DNA of 64,000 nucleotides from JADJTT01 sp049306275 (GCA_049306275.1 JBAQQB010000165.1:62001-126000); one strand, 5' to 3'. Positions 17,774-26,977 are shown, counted from the first letter of the stretch. The notes: generated by a model not told the origin, from the letters alone. Made by a program: numbers and translations.

Positions 17774-18550
17774 ATGAACAAAGTCATCCAGATACTGAAT
17801 CTGTTTCGCATGTATGGGGCCGGCGCCTTCGGCGTCCTGTTGTCCCTCCTGCTGAAGCGGCCGGTAAGGGTCCGGGTCATGGGAAAACAGTTCGTTCAGA
17901 ACCTGGATAAATCGACTGTTTATCATTTGCTGAACTCTTATTCCAAGATGGAAAAGCTGATCGAGGCTCTCCCTGCCGGTTTGGATGGAGCCGTGATCGA
18001 CGGTGGCGCCAATAATGGCCTGTTCTCTTTCGTGCTGAGGAACCGGTTTCCGGATGTTCCCCTCTTTGCTTTCGAGCCCTCGCCTGTCTTGCTGCCCTAC
18101 CTGAAAAAAAACCTGCCCGAAGGGCCGGTGACACATATCCGCACGGAAGCCCTGTCTGAAAAATCGGGAGAAATTACCTTCTTTTTTTCCAAGGATGCCG
18201 ATCAGATCGGCTCCCTGCACAAGGAGAATGTCGAAGCATTCGAGAAAAACGCATCGAGCATCGCCGCTCATCAGGTTCCTGCCATTGACCTGGACTCCTT
18301 CATTCTCGCGGAAAATATCCGTAAAATAAGCGTCCTGAAGCTCGACGTTCAGGGATCGGAGCTTTCCATTTTGAAGGGATCGGAAAAGGCCTTGCAAATC
18401 ACGGATATCCTTCTGATCGAGGTGATGCTCATCGAGCCTGCAGCTTTTGACCTTATCGATTTCCTAAGGGCCCGGTTTCCTTACTTCAAAGCGGTGAATT
18501 CCGTGTCATACGGAGCCGATTTGATGTTTTCGAAAACACCCATTGGTTAG
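17774..18550 (+). CDS. FkbM-family methyltransferase
   Basis: A 258-residue SAM-dependent methyltransferase. Motif I is AVIDGGANNGLFSFVL (residues ~73-88), followed by PLFAFEPSPVLLPYLKKNL and, further on, ISVLKLDVQGSELSILKGSE, the FkbM signature (K-D-x-x-G-x-E) that binds SAM and metal-like contacts. The N-terminal ~50 residues contain a hydrophobic stretch (YGAGAFGVLLSLLL) and may associate with the membrane. FkbM proteins usually O-methylate sugars or lipids. It is tightly coupled to serA (3-base gap), but no metabolic link is evident. The substrate is unknown. Confidence 0.88.
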   Translation: MNKVIQILNLFRMYGAGAFGVLLSLLLKRPVRVRVMGKQFVQNLDKSTVYHLLNSYSKMEKLIEALPAGLDGAVIDGGANNGLFSFVLRNRFPDVPLFAFEPSPVLLPYLKKNLPEGPVTHIRTEALSEKSGEITFFFSKDADQIGSLHKENVEAFEKNASSIAAHQVPAIDLDSFILAENIRKISVLKLDVQGSELSILKGSEKALQITDILLIEVMLIEPAAFDLIDFLRARFPYFKAVNSVSYGADLMFSKTPIG

Positions 18551-18649
18551 GCCAAGCCAGCAATTTTTTTTATATTGGGAATCAATTCCGCGTCTCGCTC
18601 TCCGATGTTTTCGCAGGGATTGCTCTGTTCACCGAAAAACCTTTCTGCT

Positions 18650-20785
18650 ATGCCTAACCGGGTTCTTTCCTTTTTATTCTGCATTTTTTTCGGAATGGCC
18701 GCCGCAGCTTTTGCCCAAGGGAGCAAAAACGCGCTACAATTCGACGGAAATAACGACTATGTCAGAGCCAACGGTTTGTGCAATACCCTGACAGGCGGAG
18801 CGATCACTTTCGACGCCTGGATTTTCCCCACAGACAATTCAGATGATCAGGCCATTATCGCATTCAATGAAGACAACGGTTCATACACCAATAACGTGAA
18901 CTTGCTGTATTATTTCGGCTCAACCGGAAAAATCGTCTACTTCGACCGGGGCCCTGACAATTACAATATTCCAGCGAGTGGTTATTTCCCGACTGGGCAC
19001 TGGTACCATGTTGCTTGTGTGATCTCGTCCTCCCTGCAGGGCAAAATATATGTGAACGGGGTGGAAGTGCTTTCCTTCAACGCGCATGAGACGCCGAAGG
19101 CCGGGCACCTGTTCAGCATCGGGCAGGAGTGGGATGGTTATTCCACCAGCGGTTTTTACAAGGGAAAGATCGACGAGGTCAGAATTTGGAAAAAAGCGCT
19201 TACCCAAAACGAGATCCGGGAGAGAATGTGCCGGTCCGTTCCGGTTGCTGATCCCGGCTTGACAGGGTATTTCAAACTGGATGAATCGTCAGGGAATAAG
19301 GCCTTTGATCAGGTTTCTCAAACTCAATTGGGCACTTTGTATGGTTTTGGCTCCTCTCCCTGGGTTACATCCGGAGCGCCTATTGGGGATGAAAGCGTTT
19401 ACCTTTACCCCGCTAGTTGGAGCGGGCAGAACCTCTCCTATTCGTTTAGTCCGGATGTTGAGGTAGATGTAAGCCTGGTCGGAAATAACCCGCAGGGGAT
19501 ACATATTTATGCGGTGGGAGCATCTCCAAACTCCACCGCGGGCCTGCCCAACATCCCTTCCGGGTATTTCGGGGTGTTTGCCACCAATCTGACGGCCGTT
19601 TATGTGCTTACCCTGGATTACTCTTCCTCCGGAAATTGCGGAGCCTGCGATCTCATTCCTGAAGTGTACGCCCGAAACGATAATTCGGTTGCTACCTGGT
19701 CTCCGCTGCTTCCTTTTATCGACATTTCCGCCTGCTATGTCTTGCTGGTAAATAACGATATATACCGGTCGGAATACGTATTCGATTTCCTCCCCTTTTT
19801 CCTGGAGTATGAAGCTTTTGAATCCGATACCCTGTCGTTGTGCCAGGATAACCTTACGCTGCGACCCGATACCCTGATCAACGGGATGGAACTGTTATGG
19901 AATACTGGTGAAACCTCCGAGACCATAGCAGTGGACGGCAGCGGGCAGTATTGGCTCACCGCCCAATTTGGGGACTGTATCTTCCAGGACACCATTGAAG
20001 TGATCCTTGCCGAACCTCCCCTTTTTGAGTATGCGACAGAAGAACCTTTGTGCTTTGGCGAAGCATCAGGCGCCCTGCTCCTCAATCCGGTTGATCCGGA
20101 TTTGCAGTTCAGCTTCGACGGAGTGAATTTCTCCGCCGCCACCATTTTCGGCGGATTTGCTGCGGGGGAGTACCTGCTTTGGGTCAGAGACGGGCAAGGA
20201 TGCGTATCTCAGGTGGCCTTTGAAGTCGGCCAACCCGACCCGATTGTCATTCAGTTGCCGCCGAATCTGACCGTTAATCCCGGGCTCTCCATTCAGATGA
20301 ATGCGATCGTTACCCAAGGCGCTCCGCCGTATACCTATCTTTGGATGCCTGCCATTGGGCTGAGTTGCGCTGATTGCCCTGATCCCTTCGTGGAGGCCGC
20401 CACCGGGCAGCCGGTATATACCCTTCTGGTGACCGATTCCATTGGCTGTACGGCGCAGGCGTCGGTGCATGTCCAGATCCTTTGGGAGGAAATCAAAGTA
20501 TTCATACCCAATGTGTTCAGTCCAAATGCTGATAACGCTAATGACCTTTTCACCGTTTTTGGAGGACCGGGAGTGAGCAGGGTCAAGAGCATGAAGATCT
20601 TCGACAATTGGGGAGAAAAGGTGTTTGAAAAGTTCGACTTTCCGGTGAATGACTTGTCGCACGGGTGGGATGGTACGTTCAGGGGCAAGAAGCTGAAACC
20701 CGGAGTTTTTGCCTATCGGATTTTCGTAGAACTTGCCACTGGAGAGATTTTACACTTCATGGGCGATTTAACCTTGGTCCGGTAG
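18650..20785 (+). CDS. LamG-domain surface protein with type B (gliding-motility) sorting tail
   Basis: A 711-residue exported protein. The ATG at 18650 gives a signal peptide ending FAQ (MPNRVLSFLFCIFFGMAAAA then FAQ). Residues ~28-190 form a LamG/concanavalin-like fold (ALQFDGNNDYVRA, ITFDAWIFPT, WYHVACVISS, GKIDEVRIWKKALTQNEIRE). Middle segments look like SprB-type and Ig-like repeats (EPLCFGEASGALLLNPV; PPYTYLWMPAIGLSCADCPD). The C-terminal ~90 residues are a gliding-motility-type CTD: VFIPNVFSPNADNANDLFTV, MKIFDNWGEKVFE, GWDGTFRGKKLKPGVFAYRI, ending LTLVR. It should be exported by T9SS and bind a glycan or protein on the cell surface. Confidence 0.88.
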   Translation: MPNRVLSFLFCIFFGMAAAAFAQGSKNALQFDGNNDYVRANGLCNTLTGGAITFDAWIFPTDNSDDQAIIAFNEDNGSYTNNVNLLYYFGSTGKIVYFDRGPDNYNIPASGYFPTGHWYHVACVISSSLQGKIYVNGVEVLSFNAHETPKAGHLFSIGQEWDGYSTSGFYKGKIDEVRIWKKALTQNEIRERMCRSVPVADPGLTGYFKLDESSGNKAFDQVSQTQLGTLYGFGSSPWVTSGAPIGDESVYLYPASWSGQNLSYSFSPDVEVDVSLVGNNPQGIHIYAVGASPNSTAGLPNIPSGYFGVFATNLTAVYVLTLDYSSSGNCGACDLIPEVYARNDNSVATWSPLLPFIDISACYVLLVNNDIYRSEYVFDFLPFFLEYEAFESDTLSLCQDNLTLRPDTLINGMELLWNTGETSETIAVDGSGQYWLTAQFGDCIFQDTIEVILAEPPLFEYATEEPLCFGEASGALLLNPVDPDLQFSFDGVNFSAATIFGGFAAGEYLLWVRDGQGCVSQVAFEVGQPDPIVIQLPPNLTVNPGLSIQMNAIVTQGAPPYTYLWMPAIGLSCADCPDPFVEAATGQPVYTLLVTDSIGCTAQASVHVQILWEEIKVFIPNVFSPNADNANDLFTVFGGPGVSRVKSMKIFDNWGEKVFEKFDFPVNDLSHGWDGTFRGKKLKPGVFAYRIFVELATGEILHFMGDLTLVR

Positions 20786-20794
20786 AAATAATCC

Positions 20795-21301
20795 TCACTT
20801 CACCATCTTCATGAACGTGCCCACAAACCAGTTGGAGTCGGCGCGGGTCAGCGTGTCGAGCGTGGCGTTGGCTTTGTTGGAGAAGAGTTTGATATCGCGG
20901 ATCGTCTTCTGAAACTCTTCCGCTTTCGGGTCGTTCGGCGGCCCGTCGACGATCGACACCTCGTCGAGCACCTTGAGCATGGGCTCCAGCTCTTTCTTTT
21001 TCCGCTGTGTGATAATCTTCTTGACCACCTCCCACATGTCTTTTTCCGCCCGGAAGAATTCGCGCCGCTCGCCGGTGCGCAATTCCTTGAAAACCAGCCC
21101 CCAGTCGATCAGGGCCCGCAGGTTCATGTTTGCGTTGCCGCGCGAAATCTGCAGCTCTTCCATGATCTCGTCGGCGCAGAGGGGCTCGGGCGAAATGAGC
21201 AGGAGAGCATGGATCTGCGCCATGGTACGGTTGATGCCCCAGCTGGAGCCCAGGGCTCCCCAGGACTGGATGAACTTATCCTTGCCTTCTTGCAGATCCA
21301 T
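20795..21301 (-). CDS. GbsR/MarR-type transcriptional regulator
   Basis: A 168-residue DNA-binding protein. The winged helix-turn-helix is clear (MAQIHALLLISPEPLCADEI, then MEELQISRGNANMNLRALID, then WGLVFKELRTGERREFFRAE), as in the GbsR branch of MarR-like regulators. The C-terminal half is helical and charged and should dimerise or sense a ligand. GbsR in Bacillus represses glycine betaine synthesis in response to choline. Here it follows gcvT by 17 bases in a leftward group, and any link to one-carbon or glycine metabolism is inference. It converges with the LamG gene. Confidence 0.82.
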   Translation of the reverse strand: MDLQEGKDKFIQSWGALGSSWGINRTMAQIHALLLISPEPLCADEIMEELQISRGNANMNLRALIDWGLVFKELRTGERREFFRAEKDMWEVVKKIITQRKKKELEPMLKVLDEVSIVDGPPNDPKAEEFQKTIRDIKLFSNKANATLDTLTRADSNWFVGTFMKMVK

Positions 21302-21318
21302 GCTTGTCGGTTTTAAAA

Positions 21319-22425
21319 TTAGGCTTTATAGATCGGAAGCGTCACCACCTCAGCTTCCAGGCGTTTATTGCCTGCCACTACCATAATGGCAGAGCCCGGC
21401 TGGCTGAAAGCGGTTGCCACGTAGCCCATGCCGATCGGCTGGTCCATGGAGGGCGACTGGGTGCCGGAGGTCACTTCTCCAATCACATTGCCGGTGGTAT
21501 CTTCGATGGCGTAGCCATGACGGGGCACGCGGCGGTCTTTGACGACAAAGCCGACCAATTTTTTGGAGAGGCCGGTCTCCTTCAGGCGCAGGATGTGCTC
21601 CCGGCCGGTGAAATCGCCTTTCTGGGCTTTGGTGATCCAGCCCAGGCCTGCTTCCAGGGGCGAGGTCGTGTCGTTGATGTCGTTACCATAGAGGCAGTAG
21701 CCCATTTCGAGGCGCAGGGTATCGCGTGCGCCCAGGCCGATGGGTTTGATGCCGAGCTGTTTGCCCGCTTCGAAAATGGCATCCCACAGTTTGACCAAAT
21801 TCTTTGAATCGGTGTATAGCTCGAACCCGCCGGCGCCGGTATAGCCGGTTGCGGAGATCAGCACGTTGTCGATGCCGGCGAAACGGCCTTTGGTGAAGGT
21901 GTAGTATTTCATGTCGCCGAGCGGCACATCAGTGAGCCCCTGAAGGGCTTTGACGGCGTTGGGCCCCTGCACGGCCAGGAGGCCGGTTTCATCGGAGATG
22001 TTGATGAGCCGGGTATTGAAGGTATTGTGTTTGGAAATCCAGTTCCAGTCTTTTTCCATATTGGAAGCGTTGACCACCAGCATGAAGGCCTGTTCGCCAT
22101 CGGCCGACATATCTTCCGGCAGGCGATACACGAGGAGGTCGTCGACGATGCCGCCGTCGGCGTTGGGCAGGCAGGAGTACTGTACCTGTCCGATAGCCAG
22201 TTTGGAGGCGTCGTTGGAAGTGACTTTCTGCACCAGATCGAGCGCCTGGGGTCCTTTCACGATAAATTCGCCCATGTGGGAGACGTCGAACACGCCGACG
22301 TTGGTCCGCACGGTGTGATGTTCTTCGGTAATCCCGGAGTAGGAAACGGGCATGTTGTAGCCTGCGAATTCGACCATTTTGGCGCCGAGCGCGATGTGCT
22401 TATCGTTGAGCGGGGTGAATTTCAT
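21319..22425 (-). CDS. gcvT: Aminomethyltransferase, glycine cleavage T protein
   Basis: A 368-residue THF enzyme of the glycine cleavage system. It releases ammonia from the aminomethyl group carried by lipoyl H protein and forms 5,10-methylene-THF. Typical segments are present: TPLNDKHIALGAKMVEFAGY, GVFDVSHMGEFIVKGPQA, VQYSCLPNADGGIVDDLLVY, ISATGYTGAGGFELYTDSKN, GARDTLRLEMGYCLYGNDIN and EVTSGTQSPSMDQPIGMGYV. Length is normal. gcvH and gcvP are not in the window. It lies 11 bases behind the cyclophilin lipoprotein gene and is likely co-transcribed with it. Confidence 0.97.
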   Translation of the reverse strand: MKFTPLNDKHIALGAKMVEFAGYNMPVSYSGITEEHHTVRTNVGVFDVSHMGEFIVKGPQALDLVQKVTSNDASKLAIGQVQYSCLPNADGGIVDDLLVYRLPEDMSADGEQAFMLVVNASNMEKDWNWISKHNTFNTRLINISDETGLLAVQGPNAVKALQGLTDVPLGDMKYYTFTKGRFAGIDNVLISATGYTGAGGFELYTDSKNLVKLWDAIFEAGKQLGIKPIGLGARDTLRLEMGYCLYGNDINDTTSPLEAGLGWITKAQKGDFTGREHILRLKETGLSKKLVGFVVKDRRVPRHGYAIEDTTGNVIGEVTSGTQSPSMDQPIGMGYVATAFSQPGSAIMVVAGNKRLEAEVVTLPIYKA

Positions 22426-22436
22426 GATGTAAATTT

Positions 22437-24449
22437 TTATTGAAGAAGTTCTTGTTGAATGATGATCTTTTCGATTTTATCGCCGATGGCGATCTGTTGG
22501 ACGATTTCCAACCCTGAGGCCACCCTTCCGAAGATGGTGTAACGGCCGTCGAGGTGGAAGGCCGGCACATGGGTGATGAAAAACTGCGAGCACTCCGTGT
22601 GGTTGCCTGACGAGGCCATTCCGACGAGGCCGGGCTGGTCGTAGTACAGCGGAGGCAGTTCGGAGCGGATGGTATAATCAAGGCTTCCATAGCCGTCGCC
22701 CCTGGGGCATCCGCCCTGGATGACGAAGTTGCTGACCACGCGGTGGAAGGCTTTGCCGTCGTAAAACCCCGATTTGGCCAGCGACAAGAAGTTGGCCACA
22801 GTAGCTGGGGCAAAGTCAGGCCAGAGTTCCAACACAATTTCCCCCTTGTTGGTTTTGATCGTGGTTTTGGTTCCCTGTTGGATGGAAGCGGCCAGCGCCC
22901 AGTCGATGGGGTGGTTGAACTCAGGGTTTTTGGAGGTAGAGGTTTTTTTGTCGTTGAAAAAGTCGAGGGTTTTTTGCAGTTCGTTGTAGGTCTCGATATC
23001 GCGGGGCAGCTGGAGTTTGGCCATGGCGTTCTCCAGGAAGTTGAGGCTGTCGAGGGTGCCGCGGAAGCTGAGTCCCGGCTCCCGGAAGATCTCCGCTGCG
23101 ATGGCCATCATGCCCACGTCGCCATTTTGGATGGCTTCCACGCAGAAGTTGCTGATTTCCTGACGTACCCTGCGGTAGGAGATGCCGTAGTATTTTCTGA
23201 AATCGGATTTTTTCACCGCTTTTGAGATAGCCTCCATGGCTGCGGTTCGAACCACGGGGTCGGTAGCGGGGAAGCCCACTTGTTTGACGTAGCGGTAGTT
23301 CCATCCGAATTCGCCCAATGCCCGCAGGGCTTCGGCCTTTTCGTAGGGGTTGGCGCTCTTTTCGAAGCGCTGTCTCAATTCGGCGTTGATGGCGCCTTTT
23401 GTTATGCCCATGGAGTCGGAAAGGTACCTGTTGGCGGCGGCATAGAGCAGCAGTTGAGATTCCCAGCCGAGGAGGGTGTCTTTTGCTTTTTCCCAGTAGA
23501 AGCGGGCTTCTTCGGGCTTTCCGTTGTCGAGGAAATACTGCGCGCCTGCCCTTGAGAGGTGGTAGTCGGCGCTGCTGACTGCTGAGAGGGCGATAGGTTT
23601 GACGGCAGCGTAGTCATAGTTGCCGAATGCCCGCAGGATATTGACCTTGACCCGGTTGTCGGGCTCGAGATTGAACTGGCTGATCAGGGCGTTGAGCGCC
23701 ACGGAGTCCTTGGTTCTGCCGAGCGGGATGACGAGGTTGAGCCGGATCAGCGGGTCGTCTTCCCGCAGCATGATCTGTGCCAGGTCGCTGACGTACTTGC
23801 TCAGGTCGAGTTCTTTGCCCCTGAGCAGGTAGTAGGCAGCGGTACGGCGGGTTTGTGGCGGATAGGCCGGGTTGCCCAGAAAGCCCATCATGGTGGAAGT
23901 GCTTTCAGGCGAGGTGATACCCCGCTGGGAATACCGGAGGATGCCAAGGGCCTGTCCGTTGACCAGAGCGGTATCCTGGGGTTTGTATGTCTTGATGGTG
24001 CTCAGGGCGGCGAGGTATTTCTGTCCCGCGCATTTCCCGATGGCTTCCAGAATGGCGGCGTTGGCGTGGATCCAGGCGCCGGAAGTGTCGTATTGATCGA
24101 AGGCTTCCACCAGCGCTGTTTCCGCTTTTGCGGAGCCGATCTGTCCGAGTGCGTAAGCAGCTGCAACCCTTACCTTTTCAATGTCGTCTTTGAGCAGGTG
24201 TTTGAGGCTGTCGATGGCAGAGGAGTCGCGCATGGAAGCGAAAGCCAGGGCCGAGGCAAAGCGGTACGAGGGGTCTTTGTGGCGGAAAAAGGGGTACAGA
24301 CTGTCCGGGATCTGGCGATCCTGAAAATCGTAGATGCGTTGCAGAAGGGAATCGCTGAAGCTGGTCCTGACTTCCGTCAGCTTCCTGTTGTCAGGAGGCG
24401 TGCAGAAAGCAATCAGAAGGACGAATAAGCCAAAGATCAGGAGTCTCAT
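22437..24449 (-). CDS. HEAT-repeat lipoprotein fused to a cyclophilin-type prolyl isomerase
   Basis: A 670-residue lipoprotein. The start at 24449 gives a type II signal peptide (MRLLIFGLFVLLIAFC, Cys16). Residues ~30-500 are helical HEAT-like repeats (for example FASALAFASMRDSSAIDSLK, VRVAAAYALGQIGSAKAETA). The last ~145 residues form a cyclophilin domain: IKTNKGEIVLELWPDFAPAT, FYDGKAFHRVVSNFVIQGGC, LVGMASSGNHTECSQFFITH and LDGRYTIFGRVASGLEIVQQ, with the catalytic Arg of FHRV and the QFFIT motif intact. It probably assists folding of exported proteins at the periplasmic membrane face. A -7-like TACTTTTA (24474-24481, minus) lies upstream. Confidence 0.88.
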   Translation of the reverse strand: MRLLIFGLFVLLIAFCTPPDNRKLTEVRTSFSDSLLQRIYDFQDRQIPDSLYPFFRHKDPSYRFASALAFASMRDSSAIDSLKHLLKDDIEKVRVAAAYALGQIGSAKAETALVEAFDQYDTSGAWIHANAAILEAIGKCAGQKYLAALSTIKTYKPQDTALVNGQALGILRYSQRGITSPESTSTMMGFLGNPAYPPQTRRTAAYYLLRGKELDLSKYVSDLAQIMLREDDPLIRLNLVIPLGRTKDSVALNALISQFNLEPDNRVKVNILRAFGNYDYAAVKPIALSAVSSADYHLSRAGAQYFLDNGKPEEARFYWEKAKDTLLGWESQLLLYAAANRYLSDSMGITKGAINAELRQRFEKSANPYEKAEALRALGEFGWNYRYVKQVGFPATDPVVRTAAMEAISKAVKKSDFRKYYGISYRRVRQEISNFCVEAIQNGDVGMMAIAAEIFREPGLSFRGTLDSLNFLENAMAKLQLPRDIETYNELQKTLDFFNDKKTSTSKNPEFNHPIDWALAASIQQGTKTTIKTNKGEIVLELWPDFAPATVANFLSLAKSGFYDGKAFHRVVSNFVIQGGCPRGDGYGSLDYTIRSELPPLYYDQPGLVGMASSGNHTECSQFFITHVPAFHLDGRYTIFGRVASGLEIVQQIAIGDKIEKIIIQQELLQ

Positions 24450-24473
24450 GGGCGCCAGTTGATGTTGATTCGG

Positions 24474-24481
24474 TAAAAGTA
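24474..24481 (-). promoter_or_regulatory. Probable -7 box for the cyclophilin-gcvT-gbsR group
   Basis: The minus strand reads TACTTTTA, one base off TAnnTTTG, 25 bases upstream of the lipoprotein ATG at 24449. It would drive the three closely spaced leftward genes. Confidence 0.4.
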
Positions 24482-24504
24482 CTGAGTTTCCAAGCATTTG
24501 AGAA

Positions 24505-25185
24505 ATGTTAAAGGGCCAAAAGCAGGAGCAGGTGGCATCCATTTTTTTCGGAAAAGATTTTAACATAATTTTAAGTCATGCAACCCCTCTTTTGCAAACC
24601 TGTCCTTTGATCGGGCAACATAAAAAGGAAGTATTGGATTACGGAGGCACACATCGGGAAATCGTAGAGCGCTGTAAGCGAAGCGAACGCCAGGCGCAGT
24701 TCGAGTTGTACCGCTTGTATTCGCAGGCGATGTACAACGTCTGCCTCCGGATGGTGCGCAGCGAAGCCGATGCGGAAGACCTCCTCCAGAACTCCTTCAT
24801 CGACGTGTTCACCAACCTGGACTCCTTCCGGTTCGAATCGTCGATCGGGGCCTGGATCAAGCGGATCGTGGTGAACAACTGCATCAACTTCCTGAAAAAA
24901 CGCCGGCTGGTTTTTTCGGAGTTGCAAGACAACCTCGGCGGCGTGCCCGACGAGGCGCCCGAGCCCACGGAATACCCGCTGTCCGTAAATGCGGTCTACG
25001 AAGCGATTAACCAGTTGCCCGACGGTTACCGGGTGGTGTTCAGCCTCTATATGCTGGAGGGTTACGACCACCAGGAGATCGGAGAAATTCTCGGGATCAC
25101 GGAAGCGACTTCCAAGTCTCAATACAGCCGGGCCCGGAAAAGACTGAAAGAAATGTTGAATGCCCAACCCCTGGAAGCCGAATGA
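24505..25185 (+). CDS. ECF-type RNA polymerase sigma factor
   Basis: A sigma-70 family factor of the extracytoplasmic-function group. Region 2 is QAQFELYRLYSQAMYNVCLR, MVRSEADAEDLLQNSFIDVF, then SFRFESSIGAWIKRIVVNNC. Region 4 is INQLPDGYRVVFSLYMLEGY, then DHQEIGEILGITEATSKSQY, then SRARKRLKEML. The ATG at 24505 gives 226 residues, but the first ~43 do not look like sigma region 2. A TTG at 24634 would give a more usual 183-residue protein and is a serious alternative. The next two genes encode a membrane anti-sigma-like protein and an exported DUF4097-like protein. Confidence 0.92.
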   Translation: MLKGQKQEQVASIFFGKDFNIILSHATPLLQTCPLIGQHKKEVLDYGGTHREIVERCKRSERQAQFELYRLYSQAMYNVCLRMVRSEADAEDLLQNSFIDVFTNLDSFRFESSIGAWIKRIVVNNCINFLKKRRLVFSELQDNLGGVPDEAPEPTEYPLSVNAVYEAINQLPDGYRVVFSLYMLEGYDHQEIGEILGITEATSKSQYSRARKRLKEMLNAQPLEAE

Positions 25186-25227
25186 AAACAATCACACTGT
25201 TCTGTTAACCAACAATTGAAAACAAAA

Positions 25228-25881
25228 ATGGATAAGCTCGAAAAATTCATCGCGCAAAACCGGGACGCCTTCGACCGGGAAACGCCAGGCGATCAGGTCT
25301 GGGCCGGCGTCGAAGATGCGCTGAACTCCCACAAGCGGGTGGATCGGCTTGAACAATTCGTCGAACTCCACCGGGGCGGGCTCGATAGCCAGACGCCCAG
25401 CCTGAAGGTGTGGGCAGCGATCGACAAAAATCTGGAAGCAAAACGCACCTCCGCGCATATCCGGCCCATGTGGCGGGCGCTGAGGGTGGCCGCTTCCGTG
25501 GTCGTTCTCCTGGCCGTCGGCGCCGTGATCGGCATGTATGCATACAAATTTTCCCACCCGGCCCAACTGCCTACCCTTGCGGAGATCGCACCGGAATATG
25601 CGGAACTGGAGTACTACTACACCTCCCAGGTCAACAACCGCCTGCAGGAACTCTCCCGCTTCAACCAGGCCCAAACCGTTCAACCCGACCTCCAACAGCT
25701 CGATGAACTCTATCAGGAATTGCAAAAAGAACTGGACCAGGCCCCCAAAGGATCCGAAGAACAGATCATCGAGGCCATGATCCGCAATTATCAAATCAAA
25801 CTAGATATTCTGGAACGCGTATTAGAAAAAATTCAAGCCAATAATCCAAAAACAGCAGCAGCAAATGAAACCAGCATATAA
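25228..25881 (+). CDS. Membrane protein, probable anti-sigma factor
   Basis: A 217-residue protein from the ATG at 25228 (MDKLEKFIAQNRDAFDRETP). The N-terminal ~85 residues carry two similar segments (KLEKFIAQNRDAFDRETPGD-VWAGVE and RLEQFVELHRGGLDSQTPSL-VWAAID), an internal duplication. One membrane span follows (RVAASVVVLLAVGAVIGMYA). The C-terminal half is helical and coiled-coil-like (LQQLDELYQELQKELDQA). Position directly after an ECF sigma gene, a cytoplasmic N-terminus and a single span all fit an anti-sigma factor, but no zinc-binding HxxxCxxC motif is visible. The function is inferred from context. Confidence 0.7.
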   Translation: MDKLEKFIAQNRDAFDRETPGDQVWAGVEDALNSHKRVDRLEQFVELHRGGLDSQTPSLKVWAAIDKNLEAKRTSAHIRPMWRALRVAASVVVLLAVGAVIGMYAYKFSHPAQLPTLAEIAPEYAELEYYYTSQVNNRLQELSRFNQAQTVQPDLQQLDELYQELQKELDQAPKGSEEQIIEAMIRNYQIKLDILERVLEKIQANNPKTAAANETSI

Positions 25882-26977
25882 GATCATCGGACTCCTGGCC
25901 CTGGCCATCTTCCTGGCCCCCGCAGCCTGGGCCTTCTCCCCCAAGGCCGAATTTACCAAAACAGTCAAACGCGAATTCGCCATTGACCCCGACGGCCTCA
26001 CCCAGTTTATCACCAAATACGGCAAGCTGGACATCAAGACCTGGGACCAGAACAAGGTCAAGATCAACGTGACCATCCGCGTGCAGGCACGGTCGGAAGA
26101 CGAGGCACAGAGAGTATTCGATCAGATTCGCATCGACTTTACTTCGAGCAGTAATCTCGTCAAAGCTGAAACCGTTATTGAGTCCTCCTCCGGATGGAGC
26201 TGGTTCAACTCCTCCAAATCCGATTACACCATCGACTACGAGGTCTACCTGCCCAAAACCGTCACCCTCGACGTGGCCCACAAATACGGCGACGTGTTCA
26301 CCTCGGCTTTCGCTGGCCGGGTGATCATGAACCTCAAGTACGGCAACCTGCGCATGGATGAACTGTCGAACAACCTCAACCTCGACCTCAGCTACGGCAA
26401 TGCCACCATCGCATCCGTACGCGACGCCGAAGCGATCATCTCCTACAGCAACCTCACCCTCGCCAAAGTGCGCGACGGCAAGTTCACCACCAAGTACTCC
26501 AACCTGAGCATCGAGGAGGGGAACTTCATCCAAAGCGACTCGAAATACGACACCTATCGCGTAGGCCAAATCGAAAAACTCAACAGCCGCAACAGCTTCG
26601 GCGCTGTCGAAGTCAAGCGGGTGAGCGACCTGACCTCCTACGCCCGCTACACCGATATCAAAGTGGCCGAATTGACCAACAGCGCAGACCTCGACCTCGA
26701 GTACGGTGGCGCCCGCCTCGAAAACATCCGGAAAGGTTTCGCTGAAATCAGGCTCAACGGCCGCTATACTGACTTCAAAATCCAAGTGGAAGAAGGCGCC
26801 TCCTACCAACTCGAGGCCTCCGGTAAGTACGCAGGCATTCTCTATCCCTCTTCCCTGAAGGTGACCTACGAAAACGAACAGCCCACTTTCCACGAAGTAA
26901 GCGGCCACGCCGGCGTGCCCAACGCACGAAGCGTCATCAAGGCCCGCCTCGACTACGGTGGACTGAAGATGCAGTAA
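25865..26977 (+). CDS. Exported DUF4097-like (putative adhesin) beta-helical protein
   Basis: A 370-residue protein with a signal peptide (MKPAYKIIGLLALAIFLAPA then AWA). The mature part is a regular stack of short strands: FITKYGKLDIKTWDQNKVKI, then LDVAHKYGDVFTSAFAGRVI, MNLKYGNLRMDELSNNLNLD and LSYGNATIASVRDAEAIISY, ending in ARLDYGGLKM. This is the pattern of DUF4097-type putative adhesins. It overlaps the end of the anti-sigma-like gene by 17 bases, so it is translationally coupled. It is a likely regulon member of the sigma pair. Its ligand is unknown. Confidence 0.8.
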   Translation: MKPAYKIIGLLALAIFLAPAAWAFSPKAEFTKTVKREFAIDPDGLTQFITKYGKLDIKTWDQNKVKINVTIRVQARSEDEAQRVFDQIRIDFTSSSNLVKAETVIESSSGWSWFNSSKSDYTIDYEVYLPKTVTLDVAHKYGDVFTSAFAGRVIMNLKYGNLRMDELSNNLNLDLSYGNATIASVRDAEAIISYSNLTLAKVRDGKFTTKYSNLSIEEGNFIQSDSKYDTYRVGQIEKLNSRNSFGAVEVKRVSDLTSYARYTDIKVAELTNSADLDLEYGGARLENIRKGFAEIRLNGRYTDFKIQVEEGASYQLEASGKYAGILYPSSLKVTYENEQPTFHEVSGHAGVPNARSVIKARLDYGGLKMQ

